A stretch of DNA of 64,000 nt. Source: Rhynchopus sp. YZ270_cl-10. Lineage: Eukaryota; Euglenozoa; Diplonemea; Diplonemida; Diplonemidae. Where the stretch lies: NCBI GenBank assembly GCA_964035575.1, contig OZ037880.1, forward strand, positions 806,001-870,000, in the 5' to 3' direction. Numbering within the stretch: position 1 is the stretch's first letter; each line of letters starts with the position of its first letter. The notes beneath the pieces were generated by a model. The model searched no databases and was not told the DNA's origin. It worked only from the letters and a program-made list of their open reading frames with translations. This document shows, in pieces, positions 19,136 through 28,963 of this stretch. The translations under genes and the position numbers were made by a program.

Positions 19136-21721
19136 CAGTGTTGTGGCAGTGTCTTTTTTGTGTCTTTTTTGATGTGTCTTTTTTGGTCTTTTTTGGTCTT
19201 TTTTGGTCTTTTTTGCCAGCATTTTCGGTCTTTTTTGGTCTTTTTTGCCAGCATTTTCGGTCTTTTTTGGTCTTTTTTGAGCGCACGTTTTTGGGGTTAT
19301 GGTGCTTATGAGCCCATGGAGCTGAGCTGAAAAGGGATCCCGCAAACATCACAAACACCCACACTTACAGAGTATCAACACAGACTAATCAGGGGAATAA
19401 TAATAAAATGCCAGGGAGGAAGAGCTGCTGGAGCCGCGAGGAGTACGTGGAGGTGACGGAGAACGAGGTTGACTACCTCGAGTGCAAGGGGGAGGGCTGC
19501 GGGTACAGGTTGGCGAAGAACGGCATTTCAGCCACACGGATGAAGAAGCACATCGTGGAGGACTGCCCGAAGAAGAGTGACAGGGCGAAACAGAGGATCG
19601 AAGAGGAAGAAGAGCGGGCGAAAAGATCCCGCTCCGACACGACGGCACCGGCTGAAGCGCCTGCTGCAAAGAGGGCGAAGCTCGAAAAGAGCCAAACCCG
19701 CATCCCCTGCATCCCTGCACCGAACGCGAAGGAGATCGAGGAGATGCATCTCGCCTGGGCGAAGTTCGTGTTCGCCGCAGGGGTGCCCTTCTCGGTAGTC
19801 GATAGTCCACTTTTTATTGAGGCCATGATGGCAACGAGACCAGGGCTAAAAAAAGAACACATACCCAGCCGACACGTCATCTCCACAACTTTGCTGGACA
19901 AGGTGCACACCACCATCTGTGTTCCGAAGTTTGATAAGCTCGCAAAAAACGAGCACATCTCCCTCCAGTCGGACACCTGGAAAAATTCGCGAGCAGAAAA
20001 AGTTTTTGCGTGCGCCGGAACAGCAGGGGAGCAGGCAGGATTGATCGTGAACAGCGGGATCTTACAACAAAAACAACACAACGCGCAGGAGCTTCTTTCA
20101 CACCTCACGCAAACACCAGAAAAATTTCAAAAAAAAGCTGTTGCACTCATTTCAGATGGAGATACGACAGCTACCAAGGCAAACAAACTCTTCAAAGCCG
20201 AACTAAAAAAAAAGAACATTGACGTGCACACCATTGTCTGCGCTGCCCATACTGTACAACGCATGGTGAATGACTGTCTCGGGACCAAGAAATCCAAAGG
20301 CAACGAAACGGGACAGGAATTCAACTACGTGACAAAGTTGCTGAACAGCGTTGTAGCGTCTCTGAAGAATGTTGACTACCTCAGGGCTGTTTTGAAGGAA
20401 AAACAGACTGAACTGAGTCAGCGAACGAACGCGCCAAAGCTTATGGCGATTACCAGATGGACTACAACGTCAAAGCTGTTCGACTTCGTCGCGCAATACC
20501 GAGAGGCTCTGTTGCTTGTTGCCGATGATGAGGAAGCACTCGCCCGCTGCCCAGATATTCTTAAAGTCTGCAACAGCATGCCTCTGATTCGCGCGATTCA
20601 CAAATTTGTGGAGAAGGCTGGTGTTGTGGTCAACTTGTTGCAGTCGGATTCGTGTAGGATTGGGTTTGTGATTCCGCTTCTTGAGCAAGCTCTGAGTGCA
20701 GCAAAAGAGACGAAGGCAGCTTTGGCAACGGTGGACAAACAGAAAATGGAGAACGTTATTAAAAAAATCCAAGTGCGTGTTTCTCGCTACATCACTCACG
20801 AGGACGGTGTTTTCTCCGCTGCGACTCTTCTCAACCCATTTTTTCAGGTATACTTCAGCCATATTGATCCCAACAACAACAACAACAACAATCACACAGG
20901 TGTACAAAGAAGCAAAGGACCTGCCAGCAAAACACCCGCTGACCAAACTGGCAGGTTGGGCTCCGTGTGCAGAGGTGAAGAAGAACGCCTCTGCCTACCT
21001 CAAAAAACTGGGGGGCGCGGCACTGTCGGCGTGTCTGATCGAGTTTCGCACTGCATCCGGCATTTTTGCAAATGACGGGATGTGGGATCTTGCGAAGACC
21101 AAGACACCAGAGGAGTGGTGGAGGATATTCTTGCTGGAGGTGCAGAGCGATGGAGGGAGCGAGAAAGACGTGAAGCTCTGCAGGATTGGGTACAGAGTGT
21201 CGGGGATCCGAGCCTCGAGTGCCGAACTCGAACGGCAATTCAGCACAATGGGCTGGATGTCGCAGTTGCGGAGGAATCGACTCCTCTCGGCGCGAGTGAC
21301 GAAGCTGACGCAGATTCACAGTTGCCTCCGCACTGGCAAAGGTGACTCCTGGTTTGAAATCGAGGGTGCCAAACCAGGAGAACCTGTGATTGACTGCGAC
21401 GCAGAAGCAGAAGCAGAAGCTCCTGAAGTCGAGGCAGCTCCTGCTGAAGGAAACGACAGCGATGAAGATGAAGAGTCGGTTGAGTGGTGAAAGGTTTTCC
21501 ATTTTTAGTTTTAGTTTTAGTTTCAGAATTTAGATTCAGCTTTAGGAAAACCTGCGATTTGTGTTCAAAACGCGTGGAGTGCTTTTTTTTCTGCAAGGTA
21601 GAGTCCCTCTATGTCTTTTTTGTGTCTTTTTTGTGTCTTTTATGGTCTTTTTTGGCCTTTTTTGGTCTTTTATGGTCTTTTTTGGTCTTTTTTGCCAGGA
21701 CCCTGTCTTTTTACAACACTG
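19136..21721 (+). mobile_element. Complete hAT transposon (2586 bp)
   Basis: The left end is CAGTGTTGT (19136-19144) and the right end is its inverse ACAACACTG (21713-21721), fitting the hAT terminal consensus CAGNG. GGGGTAAA lies directly outside both ends (19128-19135 and 21722-21729), a perfect 8-bp target duplication as hAT elements make. Subterminal regions on both sides contain many copies of GGTCTTTTTT (19180-19280 and 21630-21700), likely transposase-binding sites. A single two-exon transposase gene fills the middle with no stop or frameshift seen. Perfect flanks and an open gene suggest a young, possibly active copy. Confidence 0.93.
19408..21490 (+). CDS. hAT-family transposase (two exons)
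   Basis: Exons 19408-20847 and 20900-21490 give 676 aa. The 52-nt intron (20848-20899) runs from GTATAC to ACACAG. Splicing moves from the frame ending LLNPFFQ into the frame starting VYKEAKDLPA. A BED-like zinc finger (C26, C31, H47, C53) is followed by a basic linker. The RNase H-like core has Asp189 in SDTWKN, Asp250 in LISDGDTTA with Cys278-x2-His281, and Glu589 in SAELERQFS within the C-terminal hAT dimerisation region (LRRNRLLSARVTKL). It would cut and paste the surrounding element by recognising its CAGTG ends. Opposite in strand to all host genes. An acidic tail closes the protein. All expected catalytic residues appear to be present. Confidence 0.92.
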
Positions 21722-22000
21722 GGGGTAAAACGGTGCTGTTGCTGATTTATGTATTGTACACATACAATTCTACTTTGTGTTTGTTTTCTTCTTCTTTTTT
21801 GATTAAAATGGCAGAAATAAAATTCTGGCATAGTTTTTTTGTTTTATATGATTGGGTTTTGTTAAGGGTATATAACGGCATCTTCTGCTTGGATTTGCTG
21901 TGGGTCTTTGTGTGAAAGACAAGGTTTTTATACAAAAAAAAAAAAAAAAAGTAATAAGACAAAAGCGCTGTGCTTTACAGACAGGGGGGGTGGTGTTTTT

Positions 22001-22043
22001 TGTGTCGACAATCACCTGCTAGTACAGGATCTGTACTCAACTT
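22001..22043 (+). repeat. Stem-loop repeat, TCGACAATCACC family, copy 1
   Basis: Reads TGTCGACAATCACCTG, CTAGTA, CAGGATCTGTAC. CCTG pairs with CAGG around CTAGTA. Compare 22101-22140, where a different stem is used between the same outer sequences. Confidence 0.6.
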
Positions 22044-22100
22044 TTTTTTTGTTTTTTGGTCGCTTTTTTTTTTGTACTGATATCTGTTTTTTTTTTTGTA

Positions 22101-22140
22101 GTTTCGACAATCACCTGTCCGAGGACGGGTTCTGTACACA
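22101..22140 (+). repeat. Stem-loop repeat, TCGACAATCACC family, copy 2
   Basis: Reads GTTTCGACAATCACCTGTCC, GA, GGACGGGTTCTGTACACA. GTCC pairs with GGAC. Diverged relatives lie at 14579-14627 and 50909-50940. Confidence 0.6.
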
Positions 22141-22160
22141 TTTTTTTTTGTTGTTTTTGT

Positions 22161-22220
22161 TGTTTTTTTTTTTTGAAAACTTGGTTGTATTAGTGTAGCC
22201 ACCCTAGAGTGTGCTCCACT
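22161..22220 (-). repeat. T-tract stem-loop repeat, copy 3
   Basis: Identical to 18910-18973 across the 45 bp after the T tract. It lies 80 bp from a fourth, diverged copy (22299-22354) in the same orientation. Confidence 0.7.
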
Positions 22221-22298
22221 ATTTTTTTTTTTTTTTTGGAATTTTTTGGTATTATTGGTGCAGACTGATTGAAGGGTTTTTTTTTTTGTTTTTGTTTG

Positions 22299-22354
22299 TT
22301 TTTTTTTTGAAAACTTGGCTGTATTAGTGAAGACACCCGAGGATGCGCTCCACT
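22299..22354 (-). repeat. T-tract stem-loop repeat, copy 4
   Basis: T tract, GAAAACTTGGCTGTATTAG, TGAAGACACCCGAGGATG, CGCTCCAC. Loop of the 14151 type (CCCGAGG) rather than the 22161 type. Confidence 0.65.
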
Positions 22355-22537
22355 TCTATTACTGAAGACTTAATCAAACTGATCAAGCAACAGACCACTT
22401 CTGTGCGAACATCTCCAAAATGATCGCTATGTTGTCGGCATCTTCAGCCTATTTAATGGGAAGAAACGGTGACTCTGTGATATAATTTATTAGGGAAAAA
22501 GAGGAAAAAAAAAACATCAGACTTGAAACACATAATA

Positions 22538-22638
22538 CAGGCACACAACAAAAATCGGTGGGGTAAAAACCCTCAGAGTTTTTGAAACTCCAAAATACAC
22601 CTATATTTTTCCCCCCACGGGTATTTGTTGTGTGACTG
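22538..22638. mobile_element. Tc1/mariner-type MITE, copy 1 (101 bp)
   Basis: TA flanks both ends (22536-22537 and 22639-22640). The left end is CAGGCACACAACAAAAATCG. Read inward from the right it is CAGTCACACAACAAATACCC. GGTGGGGTAAAAA follows on the left, with a near match on the right. No coding capacity. A second copy is at 60593-60696. Confidence 0.78.
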
Positions 22639-22887
22639 TAAATCGTTACTTTTTTCTGTTACTCCTTAGCCCGAGGTATTTTTCCCGCGAGCCAAACTTC
22701 TTGCGGAGGGGGAGGGGAGTTAAATTTTAGCCAATCTCCTGTTGTGGGGGTGATTTGACAACCACTGAGCGGTAAACGCGAGTCGCCCGCGCAGTGTACC
22801 TTGTTTTATCCTTCTTTTTTGGCATTGCATTGACCACACGACAGTAAAGTAAATGACTTGACTGATAGTTTCGCCGTTGTAAGCAAA

Positions 22888-22972
22888 CTACCTGATTTTT
22901 ACCCCGCATATCGTCGCGTATAGGCCACGTCCAGGCGTATACGGCCCTATACGCGGGATAAAAATCAGGTGG
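22888..22972. mobile_element. Foldback element CCACCTGATTT, copy 2 (85 bp)
   Basis: Left end CTACCTGATTTTTACCCCGC, right end GCGGGATAAAAATCAGGTGG. GCAAA lies directly on both sides (22883-22887 and 22973-22977), a 5-bp exact duplication. This is the shortest copy. Confidence 0.8.
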
Positions 22973-23553
22973 GCAAACGGTTAAACCACAAGTCAAGTCA
23001 TTTACTTCACAATCGTGCACCACCCACGAGGGGAGAGGGCTGTACTCACTTTCAGATTTATTTTTTTTACTTTTTTTTTTTACCGGCGGTTTCTTTGTCT
23101 TCTGAATTGCTTTTTTCCTTATTGAAAAAGGAAAATAAAACGTTGGCACGATGGCGAGGGAGAGAGAGAGGAGGGGAGGGAAGAGAAAAAATAGAGGGGG
23201 AAAAAAAATAAGCAACGTTTCCCAATCCAATGAAAATTCCTTTTTTTTTTCAGAACCGTTCCTTTTACCCTGTTAATTTTTTTTTTCCTGGATTTTCTTT
23301 ATATTAAACCCTAGCCATTTTTTTTTTCGAGGCAAAGGGAACAAAGTCAGAGAAAAAAAAAAAAAGAAAAGGAAAAATCTGAGTGCTGAGGAGGGGAAAT
23401 AGTTGGAACCACAACTCTATCAAAAAAAAGCAAAATAAAATAAACAAACCACCCCACCCCACTCTGTTCGAACGTGATATTGTACATGATATGTCTCTCG
23501 TTATCCCTAAAAAAAACAAAAATCCAAAAAAAAAAAAAAAAATCCAAAATAAA

Positions 23554-23580
23554 GATGAATGCACCTCTCGTGCACACTTC
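23554..23580 (+). repeat. GATG...CATC hairpin: stem TGCAC/GTGCA
   Basis: GATGAA, then TGCAC, loop CTCTC, GTGCA, then CACTTC. Perfect 5-bp inner stem with a CTCTC loop. Confidence 0.65.
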
Positions 23581-24331
23581 TCTAAAATATTTTTTTAGAA
23601 AAATCCCCCAAAACCTCCGTTCGAATAATTGGTACACGTTTTCCAAGCTTTGATAGTTATTTTCAAGAAAAAAGAAAGAATAAAGCAAAAAAAAAAGGGG
23701 GGGAAGGGGAATTCCTGGATAAAATGTGTACACACACCTAGGGGGAAAAGCTCCCGCTGTCCAGAAATCTTCACTGAACAGTTGGTTTGGGAGGAAAAAT
23801 AAGCAAAAAAAAAAAAAAAAAGCCAAGTTGAAAAAGTGCGAACGCCTGTAAAACGTGGGCACTGAAAAGAAAAGAAAATAATCCCGTGAAAGAAGGGTGG
23901 GGCCTCACGGGGGCACTGCCACACATCTTGGAGGGTGCTTGAATAACAAAATAAGGGATATTTTATGCTAATCCTTTAGGGGGGATACCAAGATTTCAAT
24001 CATGATTTGCACTTACCATTTGGTAGTCTCTTTTGTTTATTTGTTTGCTTTTTTTTTTTTTTTTTTTTTTTGCGAAAAAAGAATCGGTTGTAAGTAGTGT
24101 ACATTGCAACCTCGACCTTTTAACTTTAAAACATGGGGAAGTATCTTGGTTGGAAGGGAATGGTGAACGTTATTAACCCAAAAAGATAGAAAAACTTATA
24201 GAAAGATGAACATTAGTCACCTTGATCACAATCAAATAAAAAAAGAGAGACACTGGAAAAAAAAAAATGAGGATAGTCAATTGTTTGATTTGTATGTCCT
24301 CACGTAGGGGTCGGATGAAGAGAAAAGATGA

Positions 24332-24358
24332 GATGAATATACTTCGCGTATACACATC
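24332..24358 (+). repeat. GATG...CATC hairpin: stem TATAC/GTATA
   Basis: GATGAA, then TATAC, loop TTCGC, GTATA, then CACATC, followed by TTC and nine A. The outer GATG/CATC matches other copies while the inner stem is all A/T-weighted, a compensatory change relative to TGCAC/GTGCA at 23554. Confidence 0.7.
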
Positions 24359-24684
24359 TTCAAAAAAAAAGAGTTTTTTTGGTGATATCTAAGTGGTATG
24401 TTTAGTCACCAAATAATACAGAACATTTTTTTTTCTCCCCTCATAAGATCAAGTGAAAACGCTTTATTGATTGGCAGCTGGGAACAGAGATTTTTTTGTG
24501 GGGGGGTGGGGGGGGGTTCGACCCCCCTTGGGGGGTTTTTCAGACGTGTCCAGGGGGGGTGGAGAAAAAAAAAATCCGGGGGCCGAAAAATTTCCAGGGG
24601 GGGTGGCCCGGCATGCACCCACACTCGCCATGGGGCCATATTCAGCCTCGTGCCTCGTGAACAAAGTGCAGCCAGAAAGCGACT

Positions 24685-24895
24685 CAATTAGTCAAGCGCC
24701 GAAGGAAAAGGAAGCATGCAGCATGGCGAAAGACAAAAAGTAGCGTACCGTGCGCCTGCGGCGCAAGCTTGCAACCCACCCTTCCCGTGACATAGTTTGG
24801 CGGTAAAAATGTGTAATTTTAAGCGCAAATTTTGGAAATGTTGCGTACCGTGGCTTCGCCAGGAACCTATGGGTGCCATGACCGCCGTTTCTTTT
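24685..24895 (+). repeat. Double GCGTACCGTG repeat, copy 1
   Basis: Contains GACTCAATTAGTCAA, AAGGAAGCATGCAGCATGGC, GTAGCGTACCGTG plus hairpin GCGCCTGCGGCGC, and about 100 bp later GTTGCGTACCGTG plus hairpin GGCTTCGCC, then GCCATGAC and TTTCTTTTGTA. Nearest relative is 35138-35360. Confidence 0.75.
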
Positions 24896-25033
24896 GTAAA
24901 TGTACTGAGGTTACTGATAATTCGTGTGCCCCGTCTGCCTGGTGTAAATATCAGGGAAGTGCCGAACTCCGCAGTTGGACAACCACGGAATTCTCACATT
25001 CCGCCGGAGGCCCCCAACTTGAGCTAAGGTGGG

Positions 25034-25063
25034 GACCCGGGCGCGCGAAGCGCGCCCGGGCTC
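25034..25063. repeat. GC-rich palindrome
   Basis: GACCCGGGCGCGCG, AA, GCGCGCCCGGGCTC. A near-perfect 12-13-bp stem in an otherwise AT-rich block, just right of the first double GCGTACCGTG repeat. Confidence 0.7.
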
Positions 25064-25616
25064 GGCTGACAAATTTTCGACCCCCCTTGAGGCCTGAAAA
25101 ACCGGATTGAAAAATAAACTCTGGCTGGGAAGAGAAAAAAAAAAATCAACATTGAATTGTACAGGAGGTCTTAGTTTTTTTTTGCTTTCAAAGCAAAATT
25201 TGAAGGGGAAAAAAATGTGTCTTTGAAATTGCAACAAACAAAAATAAAGCTGTTTTGAAACCTTATTGTAAAAATATTGTAGTTTTTTTTTTTATTACCT
25301 TTGTTTTTTTGTTGTGCAATCCATTTGACAAAATGCATCATCTTTTTTTTTTTTTGTATAAATTTCGCTGATTTCCTCTCTTTTTATAAAAAAGGATTTC
25401 ATGCATTCTGTGATCACTGTTGGGGGGTTTTTTAAAAAAAATTATTAAAATTCCATTTTTGGAAGACAAACACAAGCATAAAATGGGGGGAAATGGGGGC
25501 GGGAAAGGCCACGATGCAAGCACTCAGATAGAAATGCAAAGCACACGTCGCTCCCTAAACTTCGTTGGCAAAAAGAAAAGGAGATAGTGTGAGGGATTTT
25601 TTTGTTTGCTTGGTTT

Positions 25617-25690
25617 GTTTTTTTTTTTTTTTTTTTTTTTTTTTTGAAAATTTGGTTGCATTAGTGAAGACACCCAAGGATGAACTCCAC
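25617..25690 (-). repeat. T-tract stem-loop repeat, copy 5
   Basis: A tract of about 28 T, then GAAAATTTGGTTGCATTAG, TGAAGACACCCAAGGATG, AACTCCAC. The longest T tract of the family. Confidence 0.65.
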
Positions 25691-25901
25691 TATACTTGAT
25701 TTTTTTTTTTTTTTTTGAAAATGTGAACTTGTCGCTCTTTGCTGTATCGCACGACCAGTCAAGGTGTAGATTTTTTTCTTCTTTTTTGATGACCTCTAAA
25801 AGGGAGAGTGGACCTTATTACACTTTTTAAAAGTCAAATTTTGTGGATGTTTTTTTTTTTTCTCCCTTTCTACATTTTTCAGTTAAAAAAATAGCTTATT
25901 A

Positions 25902-26022
25902 TTCATACAATGCAACGAGGCGGACTATATCTGAAAATAGGCATCTCTCTCTGGTCTGAAAAATATATCTGAGGCGTGGCTGAGTCGATAGCGAGGCCGA
26001 TTCGGGCCTCGTTGCTGTATGA
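25902..26022. mobile_element. 121-bp MITE with TTATTA duplication
   Basis: TTATTA lies directly on both sides (25896-25901 and 26023-26028). The arms are TTCATACAATGCAACGAGGC on the left and, read inward from the right, TCATACAGCAACGAGGC. A GTGGCTGAGTCGATAGC stretch in the right half resembles a tRNA A box, but no cloverleaf forms. Confidence 0.7.
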
Positions 26023-26563
26023 TTATTACAGCACTATACACACCAATAGGTCCACTGTAATACTGGGTCCACCCTCCCTTTTATAAAAGGGTATATTTCG
26101 GTTATCTTTTTGATGGGGTATTTTTTTTTTTTTTTTTTTTGACAATTTTTTAAAAAGGCTTGATAATGTGCCCTTTGTGCACATCTGAAATAATAAAGGG
26201 TCTGAATCGCGAAAAAAAAAAATATCGTGTTCACCTTTGTGTTCAAGGGATCAACAGAAAAATGTTCCCAACTTTCTTTTTATGTTTTGCAATCACCTTT
26301 GGAAAAAAAAATATGACAACGAGCGTCCAAAAAAAAAGGGGAGGGGAAGTGACATTGAACAGCCCGGGAGTTCCGTCTCGGACTTATCAGACGCACATTT
26401 TTTCTTTTAAAGGAGTGGCATTCTCCTCGCGTAGGGGAAGGGGAAATGGCATATAAATTGCCGTTTCCTGCCGCCTTTGAAGGATAAACCATTTATGATA
26501 TTGAGGGAATTGAGGGGGGGCGTGCGTTCGGTATTGTACAGAAAAGAAATGAAAAGTTGAATA

Positions 26564-26594
26564 GATGAAATATGTCTCACGTACATAACACATC
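26564..26594 (+). repeat. GATG...CATC hairpin: stem TATGT/ACATA
   Basis: GATGAAA, TATGT, loop CTCACGT, wait-free right arm ACATA, then ACACATC and an A-rich run. Inner stem 5 bp. Confidence 0.6.
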
Positions 26595-26907
26595 TAGAAA
26601 AAAGGTTTGGTGAATATGAACAAAGCCTTCCGTGCTTGATCATCCTTTTAAAAAAATGGAAGATGAAGATGCCTTTTGCACACATACATCAAAAAAATCA
26701 AAAAGAAAAAATGTCAAATGACTGAAGGGACTCAGGATGAGGAGGTTCTATGGTCTTTGGGGGCGAAGAACCCTTGGTTAATAAGTGTAAGCTCCTCCAA
26801 TAAACCAATATCATCTCCTGTTTAAAATATTGTTGTCGACAATCATCTCCCTAAGTGCTCACCCTAGTGGGTAGGTAGGGCTAATACTTTTTCATTTTTA
26901 TGTTCCC

Positions 26908-27025
26908 CCACCTGATTTTTACCCCGCGTATAGGCGCGTAAAGGCACGTACAGGCCCGAAAAGGCCGAACCCCACCCCTTTTCCCCAGCCTTTACGCGCC
27001 TATACGCGGGGTAAAAATCAGGTGG
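26908..27025. mobile_element. Foldback element CCACCTGATTT, copy 3 (118 bp)
   Basis: The arms are nearly perfect for about 35 bp from each end: CCACCTGATTTTTACCCCGC then GTATAGGCGCGTAAAGG on the left, and their inverse on the right ending GGGGTAAAAATCAGGTGG. TCCC flanks both ends. This is the longest and most symmetric copy. Confidence 0.85.
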
Positions 27026-27426
27026 TCCCCACTCAGATTAAAAAAAAAAAAATGTGTAACTCAGGGCTTGGGGGGGGGAAGGGAGACATTCTACACCGAA
27101 CAACTAATGTCTTTGGGAGGTATCATGTACCCTGCTTTTTCTGTTCTTACTTAAGAAAAGAGAGGAAGGGGTTAATGACAGGGGCTGAAGGGGGATATGG
27201 GGAGAGGGCCAACGTCATTTTTTTTTTCCCTAGAAATTCTGTTCTGATAAATTGGAAGTGAAGTCGTCATTTTTTTTTTTTTGTACAACCTCCACTTTCA
27301 CGACTTTTTTGTTAAGGGGGGTTTTTTTGATTGACAAAAAATGAAAATATCGACCCATAAGGTTTTTCTCCTAAATACTCATCACATTAGAGATTCATGA
27401 GAGAGCTGCAGAGAGAGAAAAAAAAA

Positions 27427-27467
27427 TTGTAAGATGAACCTAAGCCTCTCATACCTTGGTCACCTTT
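27427..27467 (+). repeat. Stem-loop repeat, CTTAG family
   Basis: Reads ATTGTAAGATGAACCTAAGC, CTCTCATACCTTGGTCACC. CTAAG faces CTTGG, retaining G-T pairing. Confidence 0.6.
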
Positions 27468-27578
27468 TTCAAAAGGAGCTTGCGAGCAAACACCAGTTTT
27501 GTCGTTTTTTTCTATTTCCTATTTTGTCAAATTTTGTCAAATAACTTTAAAAAAAAAAACGAATTCTTATTTTTGAAA

Positions 27579-27608
27579 GATGGAAAATGCGTATCTCATA
27601 CACGCATC
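27579..27608 (+). repeat. GATG...CATC hairpin: long stem TGCGTAT/ATAC..GCA
   Basis: GATGGAAAA, TGCGTAT, loop CTC, ATACACGCATC, then AAAA. Seven pairs with a 2-nt bulge, the longest stem in the family. Confidence 0.65.
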
Positions 27609-28150
27609 AAAACACTCAATAATCAGAAGAAAAGACCCATTTTATATGAAACAAAAAATGCCCCATTTCTGTTTTTTAAATTATGTTTGTTTTTTTTTTT
27701 TTATGGTGTTCATTTGGTTTTGTTTACGTTCATTATTCTCTGGAGCACAACAATTAGTTGGAAAGGGGGTGTGAATTGGATCAAACGTTTGTAAACACTT
27801 ATTTACGGTTGTGCTCAAAAGGGTGGGGGGAATGATGGCTTTGTTACATTTGAACAAAAAATAATGTTCCATGACTGTCTGTTGACACGTTTTCCTCATA
27901 AAAAATTGCGGGATTGAAGGAATAAAAAAATAAAAAAATGATACCAGGCTGTAGAGCCATCGCCTGGGTGTCCGGACCTATGTCAAAAAATTGTTGTTGT
28001 TATTTTTGCTCTTCTTTTCTTGAATTTAGAGCGGAAACACTTTTGTTATCCTGAAAGAGGGGGGAAGAAAAAAACTCAGGTTTTGCAAAAGGTTTTATTT
28101 TTTATGGGAAAGAGATGGGGACTGTGTATCTCACATTTTTTTTTTAGTTT

Positions 28151-28223
28151 TTTTTGATAAATCGTTGGAGTAGTGTAGTTGCCTCGGGTTGTGTTGCCAC
28201 AGTTGGTGCAATCTCCACTGTCC
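28151..28223 (-). repeat. GGAGTAGTGTAG repeat, uninterrupted copy
   Basis: Reads TTGATAAATCGTTGGAGTAG, TGTAGTTGCCTCGGGTTGTG, TTGCCACAG, then CAATCTCCACTGTCC. The same sequence is found split by the hAT-type element at 34125-35802, so this is the unoccupied paralog of that insertion site. Confidence 0.75.
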
Positions 28224-28486
28224 TTTTTTTATATCAATTTTATCTCAAAAAGAGGGGAACCGCATGGTATATATTTTTGGTGGAAGATGGAGTCAGTAGC
28301 TAAGCATATATTTCCTTTTTTTTCCCGAGCACAAAACAAAAAACAAAATGTACCACATTGGTCAAGCTTCAACAGGGGTCAGAACTATCAGATAAAAAAA
28401 CCTGAGATCCCCTGTTGACAAAGCACATTGGTTTGACTGCCGAATGCATGTGGACGGAGCGCAAAAACAAAAACAAAAAAGTCTTT

Positions 28487-28530
28487 ATAAGATGAACCCA
28501 AGCTCAATATCTGCTTAGACACTTTGATAA
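28487..28530 (+). repeat. Stem-loop repeat, CTTAG family
   Basis: Reads TTTATAAGATGAACCCAAGC, TCAATATCT, GCTTAGACACTTTG. CCAAGC pairs with GCTTAG apart from one mismatch. Confidence 0.55.
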
Positions 28531-28963
28531 AGGCTATTGTAAGAAATACAATCACATAAAAAAAAAAACTAGATCATGGATATGCCGCGATTTTATGTTA
28601 AAACATTGAAGTCAACTAATAACAAATCACTCCCAAAAAAAGGTAGCATAAAACTAAGGTCAAAAATAATACAATTTTCATAATAGACAAACTGACTAGA
28701 ACAACAACAAACAACAAAATAAACAAGAGAGACGGGAGAAAAAAAACCCCAAAATACACACCAAAAAAAGCGTGACTTCTCTTACCAATGGAGGCTAATT
28801 TGATACCATATTAATGCGTTATTTTTTTTTAGAAATGTTCATGACATGGACATTTAAAATATATAGGAGTCCATCAAAAACGGGGTGCTATTTTTTTTTT
28901 TGAAATCATAACTGATTGTTTTCCCTTTCCACTACCTTTTCCCAAAAAAGAAGGATCAAGATT

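Larger units (their letters stand above)
21722..28963. other. 7.2-kb gene-free repeat block
   Basis: No host gene is supported. Contents listed separately are T-tract stem-loops, two foldback elements, a TA-flanked MITE, a TTATTA-flanked MITE, GATG...CATC hairpins and one copy of the double GCGTACCGTG repeat (24685-24895). Elsewhere there are only long A, T and G runs. Confidence 0.6.

Noticed and set aside
25973-26040. tRNA gene
   Set aside because: A GTGGCTGAGTCGATAGC stretch suggests an A box, but there is no acceptor stem, anticodon arm or B box. It lies in the arm of a MITE.
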